From contig JASDDO010000019.1 in the NCBI GenBank assembly GCA_030015575.1, forward strand, positions 512,526,986 through 512,590,985: DNA of 64,000 nucleotides. Reading direction: 5' to 3'. A program made the translations under genes and the position numbers. Shown in pieces: positions 1 to 9,647 of this stretch (its first letter is position 1; each line of letters begins with the position of its first letter). The notes beneath the pieces are model-generated. The model was given only the letters and a program-made list of their open reading frames with translations, was not told the origin of the DNA and ran no database searches. The DNA comes from Agapanthus africanus (Eukaryota; Streptophyta; Magnoliopsida; Asparagales; Amaryllidaceae).

Positions 1-591
1 TCAAGGTTATGTACGGATGGATCCAAATTAACCTGGAAAGTGACGGGTAGAACTTGACATGTGACTTATGATATTTTGGCCAAAGTCAAGGTCATAAGAG
101 CATAGGGCAAAAATCCACATCGGGAGTTTCATAAGTACTGAAACTTGCTAGATTTGCATACCATTTGGAGTGTGATGATTATGGTAGGATTCCTTCATTT
201 TCGTCACGCGATGATATTTGGATCCCGATCCTACTGTGAGTATATGCTACTCCTCGGGAAATTTCTCACTAAACGATCAATGCTATAAACCTAGTAGGTG
301 CCTAGAAAGGTGTTAGCGGGGCTACGCCCCCAGGGAAAAGAGGTTCTTAAATTAAGGAACTTCGCGAAAGCGTTGGAAAACCTCCCTCGAAGTACCGACA
401 CTGGCCTGGCTGAACGGTTAAGCAAGTATTGTGCGGTGGGATTGATCCCGGCTAATTCTTCCTTTGTGGTTTGAGGAGGGATTCGAGAGACAGTGGGAGC
501 CATCCTGTTTAGACAAATTAAAAACCATTCTAAACTTGCAAGAGCATCGTGCTAAGTGTTTCTTCTCTCCCCCTGCAGCGACCAAATCGAA
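1..591 (+). other. Element 1 leader (3' part) upstream of gag
   Basis: Untranslated leader, aligning with 9018-9647 of element 2. It holds the third copy of the TTGGCCAAAGTCAAGG motif (about 75-90) and the end of the second copy at the window edge. It also holds a CGC-GAAA-GCG tetraloop hairpin (363-372) inside a block identical to part of element 6 (350-386), and a pyrimidine tract ending in CAG (559-578) just before the conserved CGACC that precedes gag. No supported gene; the small reverse-strand frame at 291-503 is unsupported. Confidence 0.8.
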
Positions 592-2991
592 ATGACTGGA
601 CTTAAGTTACTTCTAGATAAAAACATACTGACAGGGCCAAACTACAAAGATTGGCTCAGGAATGTCAAAATGGCAATCACTTACGACAAGCTGGGGTATC
701 TTCTTACCACCAAAGCTCCCCCCGTCCCAGGTCCCACCTCCAGCGTCGCGGATAAGGAAATCCGTAAGACTTGGGAGATTGATTGCGCGAAGGCCAGGTG
801 CCTCGTGCTTGCCTCTATGGACAACGATCACCAGAGGAGGCACGAGAATATGGACTTGGAGTCCATATTTCTCCATACAAAAGAACTGTATGGAGAGCAG
901 TCTCGTATCGCAAGATACGAAGTGTCGAAGAAGTTATTTTCGACAAAGTTGGCCGTCGGATCATCGGTAGCGGACCACGTGCTTAAGATGATTGGCTACA
1001 CTGAGGAGCTCGCGGAACTTGGGACCACGTTGGACAGTGAACTCTATACAGATTTAATTCTCCAGTCCCTTCCATCCACTTACGCCCAGTTTATACTGAA
1101 CTTCAACTTACAAGAAAAGGAAGTTGAACTTTCAGAACTCCTCAACATGCTAAGGAGCGCAGAGGGCACCCTACAGAAGGGTAGGGAAACACCCGCTTTG
1201 TTTGTAGGAGGATCTTCCTCCTCTAGGTCCAAGGCGAAAGCCAAGGGAAAGAGGAAGAAAGCCCCCGCCAAACCAAGAGGCGGTGTTAGTAAAGTGGGTA
1301 CGAAGGGAAAGGAAAAGGCAACAAAGATTGTGGGGAAGCTTGTTGGTAAAGAGGAATGCTTCTATTGTCACAAGAGTGGACACTGGAAAAAGGATTGCAG
1401 GGCTTGGAAGGCCAGGACACAGGAACTGAAGCAGGTTGCGGCTTCAGCTTCAGGTGTGTATGTTATTGAAAACTGTCTTTCTATAAACTCTACTTCCTGG
1501 GTATTGGATACCGGATCAGGATCTCATATCTGTAATTCCTTGCAGGCGTTGAGAAACCGTAGGGTTTTGAAGGCAGGTGACATGACCCGAGTTGCGAACG
1601 GAGCTAGCAAGGATGCTAAAGCCGTGGGGGACTATCACCTGGGAATGTCAGATGGGCATGTTTTGGTTTTGCGTAATTGCTTTTTTGTACCCAACGCAAC
1701 TTGTAATATCATTTCTGTATCTTTGGTTTCTAAAGAAGGTTATGAATTTGCGTTTGTAAGTAATGTTGTTAACATTCACCTTAATCAAGTTCTGATTGGG
1801 TCAGGTACACTGAGCAATGGTATATACGTATTAAACCAACCACAGATTTTCAATGTCCAGAATACACACAAAAGAAAGTCTCCAGATATCAATCAGACTT
1901 TCTTATGGCATTGTAGACTGGGTCACATCAATGAGAGAAGGTTGACTAAGTTTCATACAGAAGGATATTTGGATCCGTTCGAATATCAATCGTATGCCAC
2001 TTGTCAATCCTGTCTCAAAGGAAAGATGACAAAGACTCCGTTCACTGGACACGGAGTAAGAGCGAGCGAGCTCTTGGGACTCGTACACAGCGATGTGTGC
2101 GGTCCAATATCTACACATGCGCGAAGCGGTTATTCTTACTTCATTACTTTTACGGATGATTTTTCAAGATACGGTTATGTCTTCTTAATGAAACATAAGT
2201 CCGAAGCTTTTGAAAAGTTCCAGGAATATAAGAATGAAGTGGAAAAACAGACCGGCAAAAGTATCAAGATTCTAAGATCGGATCGAGGTGGAGAATACTT
2301 AAGTGCCGAGTTCCTGAATTACTTAAAAGAGAATGGAATTCTCTCTCAGCTTACTCCTCCATACACTCCGCAACACAACGGTGTATCGGAGAGACGGAAC
2401 CGAACCCTATTGGATATGGTACGGTCCATGATGAGTAACGCTGAGTTACCGCGATCATTCTGGGGGTATGCGCTAGAATCAGCTGCGTACCTTTTGAACC
2501 GAGTTCCTACTAAGACTGTGCCTACTACACCATATGAGATGTGGTGTGGGAAGAGACCCCATCTCAGTCACATTAAGACTTGGGGAAGTCCAGCTTTTGT
2601 TAAAAAGCAGCATGCGGACAAGCTCGAGGCACACTCTGTACTGTGTAAGTTTGTGGGATATCTAAAGAATTCCAAGGGATATCTCTTCTACTACGAAGAG
2701 GAACAAAAAGTTCTTGTTTCTCGTCATGCCCACTTTCTAGAACACCAGTTCTTAGAAAAAGAATCAAGTGGGAGCACAGTAGAACTGGAAGAAATTCCAG
2801 AACCACGAGCTATTACTGAAAGCTTAGTAGAACCAGAGGGTTCAAATGAACAGGACATTCCTACGCCGCTCCGCAGGAGTAGTAGGCAGTCTCATCCGCC
2901 CGAGAGATACTACGGTTTTCTCATAGACGGGGATAGAGAGGATTGCATCATAGATTATGATGAGCCTAGTAGCTTCCAGCAGGCCGTTTAG
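592..2991 (+). CDS. Copia polyprotein, Gag-protease-integrase part, ended by an in-frame TAG
   Basis: N-terminal part of the copia polyprotein. I take the ATG at 592 rather than 556, because it follows the CAG/CGACC motif and starts the usual Gag N-terminus with its NYKDW motif. Residues from 592: Gag UBN2-type region about 1-200; a basic Lys/Arg-rich stretch; CCHC zinc knuckle starting at residue 256 (CFYC...H...C); protease DTGSGS with Asp 306; integrase HHCC zinc region about 440-474; integrase catalytic Asp 501, Asp 564 and Glu 600 (35 residues between the last two, as in DD35E). The frame stops at TAG 2989-2991, where elements 2, 4 and 7 have CAG (element 2: CAG AGC), so C-to-T is likely. 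The same frame reopens at once into RT. Confidence 0.9.
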   Translation: MTGLKLLLDKNILTGPNYKDWLRNVKMAITYDKLGYLLTTKAPPVPGPTSSVADKEIRKTWEIDCAKARCLVLASMDNDHQRRHENMDLESIFLHTKELYGEQSRIARYEVSKKLFSTKLAVGSSVADHVLKMIGYTEELAELGTTLDSELYTDLILQSLPSTYAQFILNFNLQEKEVELSELLNMLRSAEGTLQKGRETPALFVGGSSSSRSKAKAKGKRKKAPAKPRGGVSKVGTKGKEKATKIVGKLVGKEECFYCHKSGHWKKDCRAWKARTQELKQVAASASGVYVIENCLSINSTSWVLDTGSGSHICNSLQALRNRRVLKAGDMTRVANGASKDAKAVGDYHLGMSDGHVLVLRNCFFVPNATCNIISVSLVSKEGYEFAFVSNVVNIHLNQVLIGSGTLSNGIYVLNQPQIFNVQNTHKRKSPDINQTFLWHCRLGHINERRLTKFHTEGYLDPFEYQSYATCQSCLKGKMTKTPFTGHGVRASELLGLVHSDVCGPISTHARSGYSYFITFTDDFSRYGYVFLMKHKSEAFEKFQEYKNEVEKQTGKSIKILRSDRGGEYLSAEFLNYLKENGILSQLTPPYTPQHNGVSERRNRTLLDMVRSMMSNAELPRSFWGYALESAAYLLNRVPTKTVPTTPYEMWCGKRPHLSHIKTWGSPAFVKKQHADKLEAHSVLCKFVGYLKNSKGYLFYYEEEQKVLVSRHAHFLEHQFLEKESSGSTVELEEIPEPRAITESLVEPEGSNEQDIPTPLRRSSRQSHPPERYYGFLIDGDREDCIIDYDEPSSFQQAV

Positions 2992-4539
2992 AGCGTTGAC
3001 TCGGTAAAATGGCTGGATGCAATGCGGACCGAAATGGAGTCCATGTACACCAACAAAGTATGGACGTTGGACATTGCTCCAGACGGGGTAAAACCCGTAG
3101 GATGCAAGTGGATCTTCAAAAGGAAGATTGGTGTAGATGGACAGGTTGAGACCTATAAAGCTAGACTTGTAGCAAAGGGTTTCCGTCAAAGACCTGGCTT
3201 GGACTATGACGAAACCTTTTCTCCAGTGGCTATGCTGAAATCCATTCGGATCCTTCTTGCCATTGCTGCCTTCCACGATTATGAGATTTGGCAGATGGAT
3301 GTAAAAACCGCTTTTCTAAATGGAAATTTAGAGGAGTGTGTCTATATGGATCAGCCAGAGGGTTTCATTCAGAGTGGGAGCAGCGGAAAGGTGTGCAAGT
3401 TGCTTAAGTCCATCTATGGACTAAAGCAGGCATCGCGGAGTTGGAACATCTGTTTTGATGAGACGGTCAAGGAATTTGGCTTTATCAAAAATCCAGATGA
3501 ACCATGCATCTATAGTAGATTTGTAGCGAGAACTGTAGTATTCCTCGTTTTATACGTGGATGACATTCTCTTAATAGGAAATGACATTCCTATGCTACAA
3601 TCTGTCAAGGGGTTCTTGTCACAAAGCTTCTCCATGAAAGACCTGGGTGATGCTTCGTACATCCTGGGGATCCGGATCCATCGTGATAGATCCAAGAGGA
3701 TATTAGGACTTTCACAGTCCAGGTACATCGACACTATACTGAAAAGATTCAGTATGGAAGATTCTAAGCGCGGTAACCTACCGGCTTGTCACGGGATCAC
3801 CCTCTCTAAAGAGATGTCTCCCAAGACTGATTTGGAGAGGGATCGCATGTCTATTATACCCTACGCTTCTGCGGTAGGCTCTATAATGTATGCGATGTTG
3901 TGTACCAGACCGGATGTAGCTTATGCACTGAGTGTGGTAAGCAGGTATCAGTCAAACCCTGGGGAGAAACACTGGATAGCAGTAAAGAACATTCTCAAGT
4001 ACCTGAGAAGGACTAAAGAGATGTTCTTGGTGTACGGCGGAAAAGACCTCCAGATCGAGGCCTTTGCTGACTCCAGCTTCCAGAGTGACAAGGATGATTC
4101 CAAGTCCATGTCGGGTTTTGTCTTTACCCTCAATGGAGGGGCGGTGTGTTGGAAGAGTTCCAAACAGGAAACCGTTGCAGACTCGACTATGGAAGCGGAA
4201 TACATCGCTGCATCTGATGCCGCAAAAGAAGCTGTCTGGATAAGGAATTTCTTGAAAGAACTTCAGGTGGTTCCGTCCATTGTTGACCCAATACCTCTGT
4301 ATTGCGACAACAACGGGGCTATAGCTTTAGCGAAGGAACCCAGGTCCCATCAGAGATCCAGGCACATCTTGAGGCGGTATCACCTGATCAGGGAGATCGT
4401 GGATCGCAAGGAGATCGAGGTTCGGAGGGTTGCTTCAGAAGAAAACACTGCAGATCCATTCACCAAGGCCCTACCCCAGACTCAGTTCGAGCGGCTGATC
4501 GAGATGATAGGTCTTCGATACGCCAGTACATGGCCTTAG
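2992..4539 (+). pseudogene. Copia polyprotein, reverse transcriptase-RNase H part (cut off from its start by the TAG)
   Basis: Same frame as the preceding Gag-PR-IN region and open to TAG 4537-4539. Without the 2989 stop the polyprotein would be about 1315 residues, normal for the lineage. RT shows the KWIFK, YDETFSPVAM and QMDVKTAFLNG blocks and the catalytic YVDD at 3553-3564. RNase H shows the AFADSSF and STMEAEYIAA blocks and a YCDNNGA block; all key acidic residues appear present. Translation of this part would need readthrough of a single TAG, or the copy is simply dead. The ATG at 3022 is probably not a real start, because it lies inside the conserved RT linker. Confidence 0.88.
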
Positions 4540-4540
4540 T

Positions 4541-4553
4541 GCAAGTGGGAGAT
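4541..4553 (+). other. Polypurine tract of element 1
   Basis: GCAAGTGGGAGAT directly before the LTR start (TGTTAG) at 4554. This is the plus-strand primer site. The same tract, slightly varied, precedes the 3' LTR in elements 2, 4 and 7, and as GCAAGTGGAAGAT in element 3. Confidence 0.88.
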
Positions 4554-6642
4554 TGTTAGTGTATATGCCCTAGAGGCCATTACTGTATCATACTAGTTTG
4601 TATATTACTTGATGGAAGCTTGGGATATTCACCTTGTATAAACAATCTTGCTCAATATAGTAGTATGCTACTTGGTTTGATTCTACTTCAATGTGTACTT
4701 ATGTTTATTTCAGTATATCACTTATACGCATTAGTGGAGCCCTTAGGATCTTTGCTTGATTACCAGCGTTGTGATCGCAGTCACACTAGTGGGGGCTGGG
4801 TAATCTATAAGCACATCCTTATACAGGTCCCTAGTCGCAGGACTATCGAGACAGGGCATCGATACTCCGGAGTAGACTAGCGTATGCGCTTCTCATCCCA
4901 GTGTGGGAGATGGTCTGTCCCACAGCCATCAGTACGTCGTACTGGAGATAGTATATGGGTGCTCGTTAGGTTACGAGTACACTGGACAGGACTCGTCGGG
5001 AACTGAAAGGTTGGTATTATACCTATCGTCAGTTATCAGTTCCCAGGTGACATGAGTACAGCTTAGTCCGCTGACTTGACACTGGCACTTCGCCTCAAGT
5101 GTGTTCCCACTGCACTTTGATCACTACCCTACCACGGCTCAAAAGAGTCGTGCAAACAGGTAGTGGTTGGGTGCAGTCCCGAAGCACTTGGAGGCAGTGA
5201 CGGTTAGACAGGATTCGTCTCTCCCGGTATTGGGGGTTGACATCGCGCTGTGTCTAGGAGAGCCATTACACGAGTAGTCCCTGGCCAGGGCAAGCGAGAT
5301 ATACTGGTAGGCTTCCAGTGTTATCTCAGGGTGTTTTGGGCTTCACTCCGACACGACTTGTACCGCTATTAGGGGACTGACGTTTTACCGCCCCCTAGGC
5401 CCGACATGCGATGTATCAGACGAACAGACCGGACTGTACGGAGACTGTCACATTCAGACTCAGTAGGAGTTCAGATGGGGTTCACCTCGTCAGCCTTCTT
5501 GTCGGCATCTACCTGGGGACCGTTACGCACAGCTAGTGCCGCTTGCGGTCTGTGGTTAAACCCACTGCCAGCGTAGTGTCGAGTATTTAGAGTCCCACAC
5601 AGAGGGTATTCGCCTCTGGGCAAAACAGAGTAGAGGTCGCATGGTTTTGCGGCAGGGTTCGTTCTCATCCGCGCACTTGTGCACGTTTGGAGTCCGGACG
5701 GATTATACTGGCGGGCTCTGGTTTGAGCCAGATACTGGTATATGTTTTGGGGTTGCTTTTATCTCTCGGTATTCTTGTTCCTCGGAACGAGAATACAGGT
5801 GTGTATGCACAGTTGTTTGAGGCGGAAGAAGAGGTTTTTCATTAGGGTTTCGGAACGGGTGCGCATGCACAGTTGACAGTCGTCTTTTTTTTCCAAACCC
5901 TAATGAATTAGTGAGATATCTATTAATAATAGTAATTAAATGAAATTATGTTATGGTTGGTTTTGTTGACTTGTTGACCATGGTTGACTTGTTGACCATG
6001 GTTGAATGTTTGACCATCATCATTATTTTGCAAGGATGCTCCTTGATTCTTGCCAACATTCATTTAATGAAGTATGATAGTGGTCATTCCAAAACAACCA
6101 TCAACTATTCTCATTTGAATTATTATTACTAATTAGATAATTCTTTTTCTTTTGATATGGTTGCAAAAAGGAAAAAGAAAGCTCATTTTCTATCATAATC
6201 ATTCTCTCTCCTCACTTCATCTTCTTCTTCCTCTAGCCAAAGGAGAATCCTTCTCATGTGTTGAGAATCCCTCTCCTTAAAAGAAAAGCACCCCTTAGAC
6301 ACTCTCTACTCACTCTAGGATCAAGGGTTTAGCAAGCCGGAGATTCTAGTTCACTCAAAGTTCGAGAAAGAGCCCGAAGGTTGAACCCTCAGGTGGATCC
6401 ATCTTCGACGGAAGAAGGCGACGAGAAGAGAACCATCAACCTCTACAAGGTTTCAAGAAGAAGGAGTTCAAGTTTAGGTATAACCATCTTTCCGAGTAGC
6501 TAACTCTCTTTAGCAAGTTTGCTAGTTTAGTTTAGAAAAGATCCCGACTTTGTTTAGTCCATGTTGCCCCATGCGCCAAAATTTGATTTTTATACCGTTT
6601 CCGCCTCCCCGTAAGAACCGTGGGTCGCAACGTGGTCTTACA
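4554..6642 (+). repeat. 3' LTR of element 1
   Basis: 2089 bp, TG...CA. Homologous to the LTRs of elements 2 and 5 for most of its length but clearly diverged in the last third (5880-6500). It carries a W-box cluster at 5966-6015. Positions 4620-4880 form an 86-codon frame with a hydrophobic N-terminal half that also stays open in the other copia LTRs of families A and C; whether it is expressed is unknown. No other gene is seen in this stretch. Confidence 0.92.
5966..6015 (+). promoter_or_regulatory. W-box cluster in LTR (element 1)
   Basis: Five TTGAC cores within 50 bp: 5966, 5974, 5984, 5992 and 6010; four are full TTGACY. Two of them lie in an 18-bp direct repeat (TTGACCATGGTTGACTTG type). 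W-boxes are binding sites of WRKY factors, which drive stress-induced transcription of some plant retrotransposons. Function here is inference. Confidence 0.5.
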
Positions 6643-7571
6643 GTTTTACGACAGGGTTCGAACACATACATGTACTTGTGCGCATATGATGTTCGAGAAG
6701 ACATTACCAGTGGGCTTTGGTTTAAGCCGGATCCTGGTATTAGGTTATTGGATTAGTTCGTCTCACTGCATTCGTATATCTCGAGATACGAATGCGGGTA
6801 TGTACGCATACAGATGAGAGGGGTATTCTTGTCATTTAGACATGATTAATAGATGGAAGAAATGAGAGGAAAGCTTTTGGTATTTTGTTGAAAAAGGGAT
6901 TAGGGTTTTGCATTGACCACATTGACTTATTGACTTTGTTGACTTAGATATTATTGTGAAATATTTATTGATATTTGTGTGATATTTGCTTGATATTTTG
7001 AGATCATTCTAGAGATTCAAAAGGCTTAACCCTTGACTTTTTCAACATATATTATCACTTCACAAAAGATATCAGATACTTTTTGATCAAAAGAAAAACC
7101 TTAAGCTTTCCTTCATCTTCTTCAAGCTTTCTCCTCTCAAATAAAAACCCTAACCATTCCAAGTGTTGGAAATCATAGGGTTTAGTGAGACAACTTGATC
7201 CTTATCACTCTCTACACTACCTAGGGCACTTAGTTTAGCAAACCAAGTTACCCAGTTGCTTCAAGTTAGAAGGAAAGCTCGAAATCGGAACTCTCGGGTG
7301 GATCGTCTACGATTCGGAGAAGACGACGAGGAGGTGGATTCCGTTCTCACGTCAAGGAGCTCACCACTTGGAGAGGACAGCGAGGAAGTGAAGGACAGCG
7401 GGATCTTGAGGTATATCCCACACACACAGTAGATACAACCTCATAGTTATATTGTTAGTTAGGGTTTAGAAACGATTCTAATGTTTAGTCGATGTTACGA
7501 AGCCAATAAAAACCATTTTTTGCTTATTCCGCTTCCCCGCGAACACGTGGGGTGCATGGTATCGACTTACA
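6643..7571 (+). repeat. 5' LTR of element 2, 3' portion
   Basis: Matches 24425-25353 (the 3' LTR of the same element) almost base for base and ends in GACTTACA at 7571 directly before the primer site. W-box cores at 6913, 6922, 6930, 6939 and 7033. The left limit is the insertion point of element 1. Confidence 0.92.
6913..6944 (+). promoter_or_regulatory. W-box cluster in LTR (element 2, 5' copy)
   Basis: TTGACC at 6913 and TTGACT at 6922, 6930 and 6939; repeated in the 3' LTR at 24696-24727. It sits in the same part of the LTR as the clusters of elements 1 and 5, although the surrounding sequence has diverged. Confidence 0.45.
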
Positions 7572-7572
7572 G

Positions 7573-7583
7573 TGGTATCAGAG
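7573..7583 (+). other. Primer-binding site of element 2 (initiator tRNA-Met)
   Basis: TGGTATCAGAG one base after the LTR end. This is the standard plant tRNA-iMet complement used to prime minus-strand DNA synthesis. Confidence 0.92.
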
Positions 7584-9647
7584 TCGACTAAACCATAGCT
7601 AACAGATTAAACGATAACTAAAACTATGAAACCGAAATATCCTGTAAACATCGAAACCTAGATTCTAGTTTCTGTTGATTTTTCCGAGCCTCTGAAAAAT
7701 TATTTAAACAACTGCAGAGTGTTCTTTTCACTGTTAAAAGGTCATGCACTGAAAACGAGACAAATCCCTACATCTGTGGCCAGCCACAGACCTCAAATTT
7801 CCGGCCACATCGGTTTTATTGTGGGGGTTTGCTTCGTAGTTTTGGGTGTGGGTATGTTGCAAGGATCTAAGGTTTCAGGAGTTTTTTATTTTTGTCACTT
7901 TTGCATACGCTGTTTATTATTCTCTGTGGCAATTGGGTATGCTTCGAAGTCGCAGTTTTATATCGTTTAATGTTTCTGTGTTTGATAAATGTGTTCGTAA
8001 ACTTCCGCTAATTGCTATATGTCAGTTAGTTGGGGGTTGCACATTTCTGTAATGTTGGTTTGTGAATATGAACTTGTTGGATTGTCGTGATGAATAGCCG
8101 GGGATATGAGATAAGAGTTTTCATTTTTCATTCAATGTAATATTTGTAATTTGATGTAATATTATTTTATGGTCGCACATCCGGGTTGAGGTTGTAGCCG
8201 CCATTGTATATTATTTCTTTTACTGTTTTTGCTCCTACGATAGACCCAAGGCGGGGTGCACAAACTAACGAGTACTTTGAAGTGCCGAGTGGCTTACTCG
8301 CGTTGTTGAGGGAGGTTGCTTCACTTCGGGTATTTAGCCGGTAGTTTGCCGCACCCGTAGGGGTCAAGGGTGGGGTTTGGCTATTCATCGCGACCGTGTA
8401 ATCGGTCTTTCGTTGCAGGCTCAAACGAAGCGCGGATTTCTAGTATATCCAATGTGTTCATCTGTGATCTGGAATGGCTATCATTGCATCTGATGAATGT
8501 ATATATCTATATATGATATCTAGTAGGCGTTGCTTATGTTTTGCATCCGCGCTAGTCCAGCCCCCGCTCTGTCGTTAGTTAAGTAACCTAACGGGTGATG
8601 ACGGGGCCCAGTGGCGAATGCGGATAGCATAAGCGTACGTTATATTTTCGTTGTTTTCTGCAATGGCAGGATTAATTGAAGGGACGCATTAAATTAATGC
8701 AAAGAAAACAAACCAAAGCTGAATCATTGGAACAATTTCAAAACCACTTGGTTTTTTCAAAACAGCAAAACTTTTAAATGCGGAGCTTAAACCACTCCTT
8801 TTAAAAAGCTATTATGTTCCTTCGATTATATCAAGTTCACTACGTTCACGGTTTCGCCAAAACCATTCGTAGCCCTCCGTCATTTCATATGGATAGTCAA
8901 TAGTATTCAAGCTATGTTTGTTGGCCAAAGTCATGGCATAGTGATTGGCAGCTGTTGGATATTCATATGTAGCATAGATAGATGCGTTGGTTTGGGACAG
9001 TCGTACTGCTTTGTTGGCCAAAGTCAAGGGTAGGTACGGATGGGTTCAAATTAACCTGGAAAATGACGGGTGGAACTTGGCATGTGACTTATGATTTTTT
9101 GGCCAAAGTCAAGGTCATAAGAGCATGGGGCAAAAATCCACATCGGGAGTTTCTAAGGAAACTGAAACTTACTAGTGTTGCATACCATTTGGAGTGATGA
9201 TTTTGGTAGGATTCCTTCATCTTTATCACATGATGATATTTGGATCCCGATTCTACTGTGAGCATATGCTACTTCGCGGAAAATTTTCTCGCTTAACAAT
9301 CAATGCTATAAACCAAGTAGATGTCTAGAACAGTGTAAGCGGGGCTACGCCTCCAGAAAAAAGTGGTTATTTAATTGAGGAACTTCGTGAAAGCGTCGTA
9401 AAATCTCCCTCGAAGTACCGACACTATCCTGGCTGAACGGTTAAGCAAGAATTGTACGGTGAGATTAATCCTGACTAATTCTTCTTTTATGGTTTGAGGA
9501 AGGATTCGAGAAACAGTGGGAGCTATCCTGTTTAGATAAATTAAAAACCAATATAAACTTGCAAGAGCATCATGCTAAGTGTTTTCTTCTCTCTCTCTTA
9601 ATCGCAGCGACCCAGTGACCAGACATAGGTTACATCTAGATAATAAA
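7584..9647 (+). other. Element 2 leader with several RNA-structure candidates
   Basis: About 2 kb of transcribed, untranslated leader; no gene is supported. In order: a hairpin TCTGTGG...CCACAGA at 7773-7790, 200 nt after the primer site; a compound hairpin at 8545-8625 (outer ATCCGC/GCGGAT, inner TCGTTAG/CTAACGG with a 9-nt loop at 8572-8594); three copies of a TTGGCCAAAGTCAAGG-type motif (8921-8936, 9013-9030, 9099-9114); a CGT-GAAA-GCG hairpin (9386-9395); a pyrimidine-rich tract ending in CAG (9581-9607). It lacks the duplicated block found in the leaders of elements 3, 4 and 7. Confidence 0.75.

Larger units (their letters stand above)
1..6642 (+). mobile_element. Element 1: Ty1/copia (Angela-like) retrotransposon, 5' LTR outside window
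   Basis: Seen: leader, one gag-pol frame, purine tract and a 2089-bp 3' LTR running from TGTTAGTGTATATGCC to a CA end at 6642. The sequence right after 6642 continues inside another copia LTR (compare 24425 onward), so this element inserted into the 5' LTR of element 2. The first five bases after the end (GTTTT, 6643-6647) are the expected right TSD; the left copy is off the window. Known: domain order Gag-PR-IN-RT-RH is Ty1/copia, and LTRs starting TGTTRG...ATGCCCTAGAGG are typical of the Angela/BARE lineage. Coding is almost intact, so this is one of the younger insertions here. Confidence 0.93.

Noticed and set aside
402-480. tRNA-like segment (CTGGCTGAACGGTTAAGC) in copia leaders
   Set aside because: No cloverleaf or A/B box pair can be completed; it is simply a conserved piece of leader in elements 1 and 2.
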